Positions 18,607 to 27,997 of a stretch of DNA of 64,000 nucleotides are shown piece by piece. Origin of the DNA: Xanthocytophaga flava (lineage in GTDB: Bacteria; Bacteroidota; Bacteroidia; Cytophagales; 172606-1); NCBI GenBank assembly GCA_030068525.1, contig JASJOS010000005.1, positions 372,001 through 436,000 of the forward strand, in the 5' to 3' direction. The notes below the pieces were generated by a model. The model had not been told where the DNA came from. It did not search any database and worked only from the letters and a program-made list of their open reading frames with translations. The number at the start of each line of letters is the position of its first letter. Position 1 is the first letter of the stretch. Position numbers and translations under genes: made by a program.

Positions 18607-20448
18607 TTAAATCTTTGATTTTTCCAGTGCCCGGTTCAGATAATGGGCTGCACTAATTAGTCCCAGATGTGTAAACGCCTGAGGATAGTTGCCTAGCTGT
18701 TCACCACGTAAACCGATTTGTTCTGCATATAATCCAAGGTGGTTAGCATACCCCATCATCTTCTCAAAATAAAGACGGGCTTTTTCCAGCTGTCCTCCAC
18801 GGGCAAGGCACTCTACATACCAGAATGAACACATGGAGAAAGTACTTTCTCCTCCTCCAACACCATCTTCAAAGTGTTCTGTATTGTAACGATATACTAA
18901 TGTATCTGAGACAAGTTCATTTTCAATAGCTTCTAAAGTTGAAACCCATCGAGGGTCATAAGGACTGATAATTCGGACCAATGGCATGATTAAGGCTGCT
19001 GCATCCAATACATCTCCCCCTTTATATTGCACAAAGGCTTTGCGGTCTTCATTCCAGAAATTATGGTAAATATCTTCAAATATCTCTGTGCGAATGGTAC
19101 GCCATTTTTCAAATGGATAAGGAAATGCATGAGATTCTGCTAATCGAATTCCTCGGTCCACAGCTACCCAACACATAACCCGTGAATACAGAAAATCTTT
19201 CATTTCTGAGCGTATCTCCCAGATACTATGGTCTTTCTGATTCCAGTTCTGACAAACATATTCTATTTGTCGGCAAAGTTGTTGCCAAAAGTCATAGGTA
19301 ATAGCTTCACCATACTTATCATATAGATATATGCTATCTATCAATTCTCCATAAATATCTAGTTGCAACTGATTATGAGCATTGTTACCAATCCGTACAG
19401 GTTTAGAGCCAAAATATCCTTCCAGATGAGTAAGTTCTTCTTCATGTAAATCAGCGGTGCCATCTACTGCATACATTAGTTGAAGGCCACCTCCTTCCTC
19501 TATATTTTTTTCAAACTGTTTGCGTATCCAACGCATAAAGTCTCCAGCTTCCTTTGTAAAGCCAAGACGTATAAATGCATACATGGTGAATGCCGCATCC
19601 CGTATCCAGGTGTATCGATAGTCCCAGTTGCGTATACCGCCTACGGCCTCTGGCAAACCCAATGTAGCTGCAGCAATGGGAGAGCCATATTTGCGAGAGG
19701 TAAGCATTTTAAGCACCAGTGCAGATCTGTTAACCATATCTGCCCAACGACCCTTGTAAGCCGACTGTCTAGTCCAATCTTTCCAATAGTGTACAGTTTC
19801 AAGAAAGGCTTTATCTACTTGGCTTCCAATTAACTCTTTACTCTTAAAAAGGTCATTTTCTATTTCTTCCCGAGGTATCATCTGAAAGACAAAGTGAACA
19901 ACCTCTTTCTCATGGAGAGTAAGTTCTGCTGATGCATCTCCATTGTTAAGTTGTAACGGGCAGTCGCTTACAAGCCGTAGTAATGTATTGTCTTCCTCGC
20001 TTTTAAAGATGATCTGATTTTCTCGCTGATAAGCTGTATGAGGCGTGCGAGCATAATTAAAACGAGGACAACAATCCATGCGAATTTTTACTTCACCCCG
20101 CACCACCATTACTTTACGAATCAAAGTGCATTCATATTCGCTACCTGCAATCGGCATAAAATCTGTGATCTCTACCAATCCTTCGTAAGATAAAAAACGA
20201 GTCAGAAGCACATTTGTATCGGGCAGATACATTTGTTTATATCCAATATTATTTAATTGAGGGACTATCTGGAAACGACCTCCTTTATCTTTATCCAATA
20301 ATGCAGCAAAAATGGTTGGCGAATCATAGCGGGGAAAAGACATAAAATCGATAGACCCTTTCAGTCCAACCAAAGCTACCGTAGCCTGGTTTCCTATAAT
20401 TCCATAATTTTCTAAAGGTTGATAATCCTGTGCCTGTGTTTCCTCCAT
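18607..20448 (-). CDS. Glycoside hydrolase family 15 protein (glucoamylase/trehalase-like)
   Basis: 613 aa, no signal peptide, so cytoplasmic. An N-terminal beta domain (YGIIGNQATVALVGLKGSID) is followed by an (alpha/alpha)6 barrel with IRNWDYRYTWIRDAAFT near residue 270, and a late EQIGLRGEQLGNYPQAFTHLG segment that carries the usual catalytic base. Bacterial homologues of this size act on alpha-glucosides or trehalose. The exact substrate is not set by the sequence. Confidence 0.88.
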   Translation of the reverse strand: MEETQAQDYQPLENYGIIGNQATVALVGLKGSIDFMSFPRYDSPTIFAALLDKDKGGRFQIVPQLNNIGYKQMYLPDTNVLLTRFLSYEGLVEITDFMPIAGSEYECTLIRKVMVVRGEVKIRMDCCPRFNYARTPHTAYQRENQIIFKSEEDNTLLRLVSDCPLQLNNGDASAELTLHEKEVVHFVFQMIPREEIENDLFKSKELIGSQVDKAFLETVHYWKDWTRQSAYKGRWADMVNRSALVLKMLTSRKYGSPIAAATLGLPEAVGGIRNWDYRYTWIRDAAFTMYAFIRLGFTKEAGDFMRWIRKQFEKNIEEGGGLQLMYAVDGTADLHEEELTHLEGYFGSKPVRIGNNAHNQLQLDIYGELIDSIYLYDKYGEAITYDFWQQLCRQIEYVCQNWNQKDHSIWEIRSEMKDFLYSRVMCWVAVDRGIRLAESHAFPYPFEKWRTIRTEIFEDIYHNFWNEDRKAFVQYKGGDVLDAAALIMPLVRIISPYDPRWVSTLEAIENELVSDTLVYRYNTEHFEDGVGGGESTFSMCSFWYVECLARGGQLEKARLYFEKMMGYANHLGLYAEQIGLRGEQLGNYPQAFTHLGLISAAHYLNRALEKSKI

Positions 20449-20603
20449 AACTACTTAGTTAGTTTATACAAAGCGTATATACTAACAAACTATGTACCTG
20501 CCCAAATGTTTCGTCGTTGTTGATGCTATGTTGTTATAGAAAGGAGATAGATGCGTACAAACAGGATACAGATATAATTTTGATTCTATTAGTTCTAAAA
20601 AAG

Positions 20604-20637
20604 AAAATCCCTGGTAGTTCGTTCTACCAGGGATTTT
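20604..20637 (-). terminator. typA terminator
   Basis: Perfect 14-bp arms AAAATCCCTGGTAG (20604-20617) and its complement (20624-20637) around a 6-nt loop, with A/T tracts outside. It lies just past the typA stop. Confidence 0.85.
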
Positions 20638-20668
20638 TAATCTTACTATATAGAAATAAAAGATGAGA

Positions 20669-22480
20669 TTAGTCATTCTCAATCTTATTAGACATACGTT
20701 TACGTTCGTTCTCATCCAGATAGATTTTACGCATGCGGATTGCTTTTGGGGTAACTTCCACATATTCGTCTTTCTGAATATACTCCAAACATTCTTCTAA
20801 TGAGAACTGAACTTTAGGAGCAATACGCACAGCTTCATCTGTACCAGATGCACGCATATTGGTAAGCTTTTTAGTCTTTTGAATATTGATTACAATATCA
20901 TTGTCACGAGTATGCTCTCCAATAACCTGACCCATATAAACCTCTTCGCCTGGATCTACAAAGAAGCGACCACGATCTTGTAATTTATCGATAGTATACG
21001 CAGTGCCAGGTCCTGTTTCCATTGAGATCAATGATCCATTGATACGCTCAGGGATAGGTCCTTTGTAAGGTTCATATTCTTTGAAACGGTGAGTCATGAT
21101 AGCTTCACCCTGTGTTGCAGTCAGAATATTACTTCTCAATCCAATGATACCACGTGATGGAATATTAAATTCCAGGTGTTGCAGATCTCCTTTAGGCTCC
21201 ATAATCATCAGTTCACCTTTCCGCTGAGTAGCCAGTTCAATTACTTTACCAGCACTTTCTTCAGGAACATCCACTACCATTAATTCAATTGGCTCATGAC
21301 GAATACCATCAATCTCTTTGAAAAGTACCTGTGGCTGGCCAACCTGTAATTCATAACCTTCACGACGCATTGTCTCAATCAATACTGACAAGTGGAGGAT
21401 ACCACGTCCAAATACAAGGAAGCGATCTTCACTATCAGTAGGCTGAACGCGAAGTGCCAGGTTTTTCTCTGTCTCTTTAAATAAGCGATCACGTAGGTGA
21501 CGGGAGGTTACAAACTTACCATCACGACCATAGAATGGAGAGTTGTTGATGGTGAACAACATACTCATAGTTGGCTCATCTACAGAAATACGAGGCAATG
21601 CTTCAGGTTTTTCTGAGTCTGCAATAGTATCTCCAATCTCAAAGTCTTCCAGACCTATAATAGCACAAATATCACCTGCACTTACTTCCGGAACTTTTAC
21701 ACGACCCAGCCCTTCAAATACCTGAATCTCCTTGATTCTTGCTTTCTTAATGCTGCCGTCAGATTTCATCAAAGCAACAGGGCTACTTTCTTTTAATGTA
21801 CCACGATGAACTCTTCCAATAGCAATACGACCTACGAATGAAGAATAATCCAGTGATGTCACCTGCAATTGAGCAGGGCCTTCCAATGCTGGAGGTGCCG
21901 GAATATATTTAATGATTGAATCCAGTAGTGCTGTGATATCAGTAGTTGGAGTTTTCCAGTCATATCCCATCCAGTTCTGTTTGGCAGAACCATATACAGT
22001 TGGAAAATCCAATTGTTCTTCTGTTGCACCCAGGTTAAACATCAGATCAAATACTGCTTCATGCACTTCATCCGGGCGACAGTTTTCTTTGTCAACTTTA
22101 TTGACAACAACGATTGGCTTCAGCCCTAACTCAAGAGCTTTGTTCAATACGAAACGAGTCTGAGGCATTGGACCTTCAAAAGCATCAACCAATAATAGTA
22201 CTCCGTCTGCCATTTTCAGTACTCGTTCTACCTCACCTCCGAAATCGGAGTGACCTGGAGTGTCTATAATATTGATTTTTATATCTTTATAACGAATCGA
22301 AACGTTTTTAGAGACAATCGTAATACCGCGTTCACGTTCCAGCTCGTTATTGTCCAGAATCAAGTCATCAAACTCCTGATTGTCGCGGAAAAGCTTGGCA
22401 GCATGAATCATCTTATCAACCAGCGTTGTCTTTCCGTGGTCAACGTGGGCAATAATCGCAATGTTTCTAATATTTTGCAT
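20669..22480 (-). CDS. typA: Translational GTPase TypA/BipA
   Basis: 603 aa, full family length. It is a ribosome-binding GTPase related to EF-G, involved in 50S assembly and stress or cold growth. G1 AHVDHGKTT (11-19), G3 DTPGHSDFGGEV and G4 NKVDK are intact; domain II (SSFVGRIAIGRVHRG), an EF-G-like domain, and the TypA-specific C-terminal domain (GTAYTIDKLQDRGRFFVDPGE; NMRASGTDEAVR) follow. Monocistronic, with its own promoter box and terminator. Confidence 0.96.
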   Translation of the reverse strand: MQNIRNIAIIAHVDHGKTTLVDKMIHAAKLFRDNQEFDDLILDNNELERERGITIVSKNVSIRYKDIKINIIDTPGHSDFGGEVERVLKMADGVLLLVDAFEGPMPQTRFVLNKALELGLKPIVVVNKVDKENCRPDEVHEAVFDLMFNLGATEEQLDFPTVYGSAKQNWMGYDWKTPTTDITALLDSIIKYIPAPPALEGPAQLQVTSLDYSSFVGRIAIGRVHRGTLKESSPVALMKSDGSIKKARIKEIQVFEGLGRVKVPEVSAGDICAIIGLEDFEIGDTIADSEKPEALPRISVDEPTMSMLFTINNSPFYGRDGKFVTSRHLRDRLFKETEKNLALRVQPTDSEDRFLVFGRGILHLSVLIETMRREGYELQVGQPQVLFKEIDGIRHEPIELMVVDVPEESAGKVIELATQRKGELMIMEPKGDLQHLEFNIPSRGIIGLRSNILTATQGEAIMTHRFKEYEPYKGPIPERINGSLISMETGPGTAYTIDKLQDRGRFFVDPGEEVYMGQVIGEHTRDNDIVINIQKTKKLTNMRASGTDEAVRIAPKVQFSLEECLEYIQKDEYVEVTPKAIRMRKIYLDENERKRMSNKIEND

Positions 22481-22534
22481 GGGATTAAGGCTAGTAGCTC
22501 TCCGCTAATAGCAGTTGGTTTTAAAATTAGCCCG

Positions 22535-22542
22535 CAAAAGTA
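22535..22542 (-). promoter_or_regulatory. typA promoter -7 box
   Basis: TACTTTTG on the minus strand (exact TAnnTTTG), about 55 bp before the typA start. Confidence 0.5.
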
Positions 22543-22847
22543 AGAAAAAAAAATGATAAGGCCTTGCTTTGTGTATTATTTAATTGTAAAGTCCCGCGGA
22601 AAGCTGATCAGTAGCAGATAATTTATAGTCAACAAAGAGAATTTTATACATTTAAAAGTATAATTCATTGATTATAAATAACTAACAAGGAGTTAGGTTT
22701 CACAAACAGAACGTATTCTCCTATATATTATAACAGGAACAGATCTATAAGTGAACGAGTTAAGCCTGTTATTACAAAAGTTCAACTATTTTTACTTTAC
22801 TTTACAAACCTTGTATAATTTTAGAATAGACCTATTGTGCTGTTTCT
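22543..22847. other. Gene-free divergent region before gldA
   Basis: AT-rich region between divergent typA and gldA. TATAATTTTAG near 22815 is a weak promoter-like string for gldA. Nothing else was recognised. Confidence 0.4.
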
Positions 22848-23759
22848 ATGTCTATAAACGTCTCTCATTTTACGAAAATATACGGCGAGCAACGTGCCGT
22901 AAATGATATTTCCTTTCAGACACAACCTGGACAGATTGTGGGGTTTCTAGGACCTAATGGGGCTGGAAAATCTACTACAATGAAAACCATTACCTGCTAT
23001 CTGCCACCAACAGAAGGTACCATCACTGTGTGTGGATATGATGTGCTGACACAACCTATTGAAGTACGCCGCAATATCGGCTATCTTCCGGAACATAATC
23101 CTTTGTATCTGGACATGTATGTGAAGGAGTATCTGCAGTTTATCGGCTCGCTGCATGGATTGAAAGGGAGTATTCTTTCAAAACGTATTGAGCAGATGGT
23201 AGAATTGTGTGGATTGACTCGTGAACAGAAAAAGAAAATAGGCTCTCTTTCTAAAGGATACAGGCAACGTGTTGGACTAGCCCAGGCACTTATTCACGAT
23301 CCACAGGTTTTGATTCTGGATGAACCTACTACAGGTCTTGATCCCAATCAGATTGTGGAAATCAGACAGGTAATCAAAAATGCAGGTCAGCAAAAGACAG
23401 TAATCTTTTCAACACACATTATGCAGGAAGTGGAAGCGATATGTGATCGGGTTATTATTATTAATCTGGGTAAGATAGTAGCAGATAGCACAGTGAAGGA
23501 CCTTCAGGCTCATCAACAAGGAGCTGTTCGTATCATTGTAGAGTTTGGCTCCGCTATCAATACTCAGATTATTACAGGTCTTGCTGGGGTGCAATCGATA
23601 ACAGAACGAGGGAATAATACATACGAGATTCTTACAGATGGCACTACAGATGTAAGGGCGTCCATTTTTCAAATTGCGGCTCAGCATAATTGGCCTTTAC
23701 TTGGCCTGAAACAGGAAGAGAATACATTGGAAGATGTATTCCGTCAATTAACTAAATAA
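22848..23759 (+). CDS. gldA: Gliding motility ABC transporter ATP-binding subunit GldA
   Basis: 303 aa. Walker A GPNGAGKST (35-43), Q-loop region near IGYLPEHNPLYLDMY, signature SLSKGYRQRVGLAQAL near 135, Walker B LILDEPTTGLD and the switch His in STHIMQEVEAICD are complete. The Gld-type extension after the ATPase core (RIIVEFGSAINTQII...) and the gldF gene 1.3 kb downstream support GldA over a generic ATPase. GldA, with membrane subunits GldF and GldG, forms an ABC transporter linked to gliding in Flavobacterium. A DinB gene follows after 35 bp. Confidence 0.85.
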   Translation: MSINVSHFTKIYGEQRAVNDISFQTQPGQIVGFLGPNGAGKSTTMKTITCYLPPTEGTITVCGYDVLTQPIEVRRNIGYLPEHNPLYLDMYVKEYLQFIGSLHGLKGSILSKRIEQMVELCGLTREQKKKIGSLSKGYRQRVGLAQALIHDPQVLILDEPTTGLDPNQIVEIRQVIKNAGQQKTVIFSTHIMQEVEAICDRVIIINLGKIVADSTVKDLQAHQQGAVRIIVEFGSAINTQIITGLAGVQSITERGNNTYEILTDGTTDVRASIFQIAAQHNWPLLGLKQEENTLEDVFRQLTK

Positions 23760-23794
23760 GTGAAACGCTATACAATTAGAATAAATCGAGTAAA

Positions 23795-24253
23795 ATGACT
23801 ACTACTTACTGGCTCGTTCAGCTATATGAACGGGACTTAGACCGACTGATCAAAGAAGTAACATTATTCAATGATTCACAGAATCTATGGCTTACTAAAG
23901 CCGGGGTTACTAACTCTGCAGGTAATCTATGTCTTCATCTGATAGGCAATCTAAATACCTATCTTGGGAAACAATTAGGCAATACAGGATATGTTAGGGA
24001 TAGAGCTGCTGAGTTTTCCAGAAAGGATGTTCCAGTACAGGAGATTCTGGATGCGTTGTCACAGACTAAAGCTATGGTAACACAGGTTCTTGAACAACTT
24101 ACAGAAAGTGATCTTGAACAAATCTATCCTGAACAGGTTTGGGGAGATGATATACAAACAGGCTATTTCCTGATTCATCTGGCTACACATCTCAACTATC
24201 ACCTGGGACAGGTTAATTATCTTCGTCGTATTCTGGAAGCACCGGAGAATTAA
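23795..24253 (+). CDS. DinB family protein
   Basis: 152 aa, a four-helix bundle of the DinB/YfiT-like superfamily. Metal-ligand histidines are suggested by NLCLHLIGNLNTYLG (residues about 47-61) and HLATHLNYHLGQVNYLRR near the C terminus. Members act as metal-dependent thiol transferases or are uncharacterised. It lies 35 bp after gldA and is probably co-transcribed, with a terminator right after it; no link to gliding is known. Confidence 0.8.
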   Translation: MTTTYWLVQLYERDLDRLIKEVTLFNDSQNLWLTKAGVTNSAGNLCLHLIGNLNTYLGKQLGNTGYVRDRAAEFSRKDVPVQEILDALSQTKAMVTQVLEQLTESDLEQIYPEQVWGDDIQTGYFLIHLATHLNYHLGQVNYLRRILEAPEN

Positions 24254-24262
24254 CCTATAAAG

Positions 24263-24290
24263 CAAAAGTGCCTTTCAACAGGCACTTTTG
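24263..24290. terminator. Bidirectional terminator between dinB-like and tonB-like genes
   Basis: Perfect 11-bp arms CAAAAGTGCCT (24263-24273) and AGGCACTTTTG (24280-24290) around a 6-nt loop, between convergent stops. Confidence 0.8.
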
Positions 24291-24314
24291 AATATCAGAT
24301 TTTGAATATCAGAA

Positions 24315-24923
24315 TTAATTTGCTGGGGCAAAATCTACTGTAAGCATTACAAATGACCGTACTACACGTCCTCTACTAGATGCAGGCTTCCAGGCTGGCA
24401 TTGATTTAATGATACGTGTTGCTTCTTCATCACAACCAGATCCAAGGCTTTTTACAATATGTATTTCTGAGATAGATCCATCCTTCTCAACCAGGAATTT
24501 TGTAAATACCTTTCCTGTAACATTTGCTTTTTTTGCTGTTTTAGGGTAGTGCAAATTTGCTTCAATATACTTGTGCATCACTGTAGCTCCACCTGGAAAT
24601 TCTGCAGCTTTTTCTACTACCGTATATACCCGATCTTCTTCTACAGGAACAGGTGCAGGTGTTGCCTCTTCTGTAGATTCTGATTCTGCATTGGTCACGG
24701 ATTCAAGCCCTGGAAATGTTTCTTCGGTCACTACAGTAGCTTCTTTCTTTTGCTTTGTATCTTCTTTTGCTGCAGATTCTGCTTTTTTCTCTTCTACAGG
24801 CAATGCTGTCATCGTCTTACCTGAAGCTTTTGGAGAATATTTTGATTTCTTTTGTGCAAACACAGGCACCGACAAAAAAATAAGCAGGAAAAATACGCCA
24901 AGAAGAGAGGTGTTTTTTTGCAT
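24315..24923 (-). CDS. Secreted TonB C-terminal domain protein
   Basis: 202 aa. An N-terminal cleavable-looking signal (LLGVFFLLIFLSVPVFAQ) is followed by a low-complexity Lys/Glu/Ala/Thr linker (about 25-95) and a TonB C-terminal domain: AAEFPGGATVMHKYIEANLHYPK, GKVFTKFLVEKDGSISEI, EEATRIIKSMPAWKPA. There is no retained membrane anchor or ExbB/ExbD gene nearby, so it resembles the many free periplasmic TonB-domain proteins of Bacteroidota rather than the classical energy transducer. Confidence 0.82.
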   Translation of the reverse strand: MQKNTSLLGVFFLLIFLSVPVFAQKKSKYSPKASGKTMTALPVEEKKAESAAKEDTKQKKEATVVTEETFPGLESVTNAESESTEEATPAPVPVEEDRVYTVVEKAAEFPGGATVMHKYIEANLHYPKTAKKANVTGKVFTKFLVEKDGSISEIHIVKSLGSGCDEEATRIIKSMPAWKPASSRGRVVRSFVMLTVDFAPAN

Positions 24924-25078
24924 AGCGGATAGATTTAAAATGACATTACAAAAATACTAGAGCATGGATAGATAAAATAGTCCATTGTATCAGAAATCTT
25001 ACCTTATGATCGGATTGCGGTTTTTAGAAAAAAATTCTCAACTTTACCAATCAATTTGTCTCACATTCAGCAAAGAGC

Positions 25079-25807
25079 ATGTTTACCATACTACGCAAAG
25101 AGATCAACAGTTTCCTAAATTCCTTAATTGCCTATCTGATTATGGTCATTTTTCTGACAGGCATTGGATTATTTATTTGGGTTTTCCCTGACTCAAATGT
25201 GTTGGATTACGGGTTCGCAGATCTGTCTTCACTTTTTGGATTAGCTCCCTATGTGTTCATGTTCCTGATTCCTGCAGTAACTATGCGTTCATTTGCTGAA
25301 GAAAAGAAGGGAGGGACAATGGAACTCTTATTGACACGTCCTTTGACAGACTGGGATATTATTTTAGGCAAATACCTGGCCTCTTTCCTACTTATTGTTG
25401 TTACTCTGTTACCTACATTAATTTATTATTTTAGTGTATATTATCTGGGGAGCCCTCAAGGTAATATTGATTCAGCTGGGGTAGCTGGGTCATACATTGG
25501 TTTGTTATTATTAGCAGCCGTTTTTTCTGCAATCGGGATCTTTGCATCCAGTATCAGTGAAAATCAGATTGTATCATTTATTATTGCGGCATTTTTATGC
25601 TTTGTCTTATTTGCTGGCTTTAGCTCTCTTTCCTCACTTACATCTGGTGGAGAGCTGGCTTATTTTGTTAACCAGTTAGGACTTGATTATCATTATCAGG
25701 CACTTAGTAACGGTTTGATAGATTCCCGCAACATACTCTATTTTTTGAGTGTCATTGTGGTCATGCTTATGGCAACCCGACTTGTTCTGGCTAGTCGTAA
25801 GTGGTAA
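25079..25807 (+). CDS. gldF: Gliding motility ABC transporter permease GldF
   Basis: 242 aa. ABC-2 type permease with about six membrane segments; KKGGTMELLLTRPLTDWDIILGKY (split around residues 77-101) is the conserved cytoplasmic loop, and the N terminus FTILRKEINSFLNS is GldF-like. It should pair with GldA (gene 1.3 kb upstream) and GldG. In related genomes gldG directly follows gldF; here a terminator and a repeat cluster follow instead. Confidence 0.85.
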   Translation: MFTILRKEINSFLNSLIAYLIMVIFLTGIGLFIWVFPDSNVLDYGFADLSSLFGLAPYVFMFLIPAVTMRSFAEEKKGGTMELLLTRPLTDWDIILGKYLASFLLIVVTLLPTLIYYFSVYYLGSPQGNIDSAGVAGSYIGLLLLAAVFSAIGIFASSISENQIVSFIIAAFLCFVLFAGFSSLSSLTSGGELAYFVNQLGLDYHYQALSNGLIDSRNILYFLSVIVVMLMATRLVLASRKW

Positions 25808-25831
25808 ATTAACTATACTAGGATTCACCCC

Positions 25832-25880
25832 AATGCAGGTAAGAAGATATGAGTGTCTTCTTACCTGCATTTTCATTTTG
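25832..25880 (+). terminator. gldF terminator
   Basis: Perfect 16-bp stem: AATGCAGGTAAGAAGA (25832-25847) with its complement at 25856-25871, 8-nt loop, then a T-rich tail. It starts 25 bp after the gldF stop and rules out read-through into a downstream gldG. Confidence 0.85.
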
Positions 25881-25907
25881 CACATAACTAACTGCAGGTT
25901 TTATTTT

Positions 25908-26036
25908 AACTGGAGTTTCGGTTGCACAGCGAGTCAACCTGAACTCCAGTTACTCACAGGTTTCAACCTGTATACAGGTAATACTGAAACCCAACCTGTA
26001 TTACAGTATTTTTCGAATCCAACCTGGATGCAGGTT
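25908..26036. repeat. Cluster A of short intergenic palindromes (AACCTG/CAGGTT and AACTGGAGTT types)
   Basis: Stacked stems follow one another: AACTGGAGTTTCGGTTG (25908-25924) pairs with 25935-25951 with two mismatches; ACAGGTT/AACCTGT at 25956-25971; the 14-bp palindrome ACCTGTATACAGGT at 25966-25979; AATACTG/CAGTATT at 25980-26010; AACCTG-GATG-CAGGTT at 26021-26036. Adjacent stems overlap, so they offer alternative folds. No ORF covers it. Confidence 0.65.
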
Positions 26037-26503
26037 ATTTGTTGTCTTGATCTGTTTTCAGTTTGATGTCTCATGTGTAATCTCGTTAACCGGACTTCAG
26101 GTTAGCGTCTACTGGCTACATTTACTTTACTTAGTAAGATGAGTCTTGTTTAGTGTATGCCTGCCATTCTCCTTTGCAGAACAAAAATGAGGAGGATATA
26201 TTCAAAATTGATAAGCTGCCTTGTGTGTTCCTATCTGATAAAATGACCAGCATAAGGGAGGCACCTTATCTTATTAGCTTTCATAAAACTTCAGTATCTG
26301 ACAAAATACTGATAGAATGATCACTCTTTTTAAAATCCACCTTCAAAAGACCAAAATCTACTCTTTTAAATGCTCATTTTTATATAGAATGTACAAAAAT
26401 GGTATGAGAATTGCTTTTGAAATACTGATTTTATCTATGGTTCATTTGAGAGTAATTAGTAGTAAGAACTAGCAGATAAAACACTTATACATCTGCTATA
26501 CCT
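26037..26503. other. Gene-free region before the collagen-like gene
   Basis: About 470 bp with no coding signal. It presumably contains the promoter of the downstream gene. The only structure seen is CTTACTTAGTAAG near 26126-26138. Confidence 0.4.
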
Positions 26504-27898
26504 ATGAAACGTATCTTTACTCATCTGTTGTGCTTATGCATAGTAGGCATGGCGAATCCTGCAAATGCTCAGTTTTCCGATTCTGTAAAGATTTCTCTTG
26601 AAAAGGAGAAACTTGTTTTTCCTGGTAATACTCTTTCTATAGGGTTCTCTTTTGTATCAAAAGAAGGGAAGGCCTCTCAAACCAAAGGACTACTTAATGG
26701 AAAAATTCCCTGGCGCAAATTATATATTGAATCTAGTATAGAACCACGCATTCGAAATGGGATTTTGCATATACCTCATGATCTGGCTTTAATAAAGCAG
26801 AAATCGTTTACCATACGGGTGTATGACCGAAAGAAAAAAACTCTTTATTCTGAAATACCCATTCCTTATCATTTTCCGGTTGCCATTAAACCAGAATTGC
26901 CAGACGATTTTGTAAAAGCTCCTGGATTTAATACTCCTTTTGCACTGGCACTTCAATGGAGTGATGGATCTACTTCTGTTGTAAATCAGAAAAGAGGAGG
27001 CATGATATCACTCGCTGATTTCAACTACAGAGTAGAAGGTGGCGAGATCAAACGCAATCATTTGTATATATGGCCAGATGCCTATGCTATTCCCAATCAT
27101 ACTGTAGCCGTGTATGCGTATGGTAAAGACTTTCCAATTCCGGAAAGTGATGCCGTTTCATTTAAACTCGATTACAAAGCCAAATATTCTTATAATACGT
27201 CAGCAAGTGATGGAAGAATGGGCTTTAGCGGTTCTTCCGGATTTAGTGGTTCATCCGGATGTCATGGAGGGAATGGAGAATGGGGAAGTCCAGGTGAAAA
27301 TGGAGAGCCAGGACATGATATAAAAGTTACGGTAGATGCTTATTTTGATGATATTCTGCAAACTACACTAGTTGATACTAAGGTCACAGACTTGCAAACA
27401 GGTAGAAGTAACTTTTACCGGATTGATGCAGAACAAGGTAGCCTGTTCGTTAGAGCCAGAGGAGGGGATGGCGGACGCGGAGGGAGTGGTGGAAATGGAG
27501 GAGATGGAGGTGCAGGAGTTGATGGGAAAACAGAGACAAAAAAAAAGAAAGTTAATGACAGTACCTATGTTGATGAAGTAATCCGGCATCCGGGATCACA
27601 TGGGGGTAATGGAGGCGACGGGGGCAATGGTGCACCCGGCGGACATGGTGGAGATGGAGGAAACATTTACATATATCATACCAAAGCAGCCGAACCCTAT
27701 CTTCATGTCATTAAGGCTATTAGTGTTGGCGGCTCTGGCGGATGGGGTGGTAGCGGTGGTTCAGCAGGTAGTGGTGGCCGGGGTGGTAGTGGAGAGCCCA
27801 GTGGCCGAAGTGGCAGCAATGGAAGACCCGGAATGTCTGGTTTTAATGGTAGCAGTGGACGACGTGGAGAGGTTGTTTATTACCGAGAAAGAGAGTAA
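26504..27898 (+). CDS. Secreted collagen-like Gly-rich repeat protein
   Basis: 464 aa with a signal peptide (about 1-23, ending NPANAQ). Residues about 24-235 form a beta-rich domain without known family (LYIWPDAYAIPNHTVAVYAY). Then Gly-X-Y-like blocks alternate with short non-repeat pieces: GFSGSSGFSGSSG near 240, GGDGGRGGSGGNGGDGGAG near 322, GGNGGDGGNGAPGGHGGDGG near 367, and GGSGGWGGSGGSAGSGGRGG to the C-terminal end. The Gly blocks may form a triple helix or a flexible surface tail. There is no recognisable T9SS C-terminal domain. Monocistronic. Confidence 0.75.
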   Translation: MKRIFTHLLCLCIVGMANPANAQFSDSVKISLEKEKLVFPGNTLSIGFSFVSKEGKASQTKGLLNGKIPWRKLYIESSIEPRIRNGILHIPHDLALIKQKSFTIRVYDRKKKTLYSEIPIPYHFPVAIKPELPDDFVKAPGFNTPFALALQWSDGSTSVVNQKRGGMISLADFNYRVEGGEIKRNHLYIWPDAYAIPNHTVAVYAYGKDFPIPESDAVSFKLDYKAKYSYNTSASDGRMGFSGSSGFSGSSGCHGGNGEWGSPGENGEPGHDIKVTVDAYFDDILQTTLVDTKVTDLQTGRSNFYRIDAEQGSLFVRARGGDGGRGGSGGNGGDGGAGVDGKTETKKKKVNDSTYVDEVIRHPGSHGGNGGDGGNGAPGGHGGDGGNIYIYHTKAAEPYLHVIKAISVGGSGGWGGSGGSAGSGGRGGSGEPSGRSGSNGRPGMSGFNGSSGRRGEVVYYRERE

Positions 27899-27997
27899 AG
27901 ATGTTTCTTTGATTAAGGAATCTATTTTGCTCTGATTTTTATTCACTCTGTGTTAATATATTGGATACAAAGTAATCTGTCAGTATCAGTTAACAAA

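Noticed and set aside
20482-20763. 93-codon minus-strand ORF downstream of typA
   Set aside because: It overlaps the end of typA and spans the typA terminator; no coding character.
26011-26020. TTCGAATCC as a tRNA T-loop
   Set aside because: No matching acceptor, D or anticodon arms around it; the sequence belongs to a palindrome cluster.
27114-27935. Met/Gly/Glu-rich ORFs in the other frames of the collagen-like gene
   Set aside because: They arise from the GGN-rich repeats read in shifted frames.
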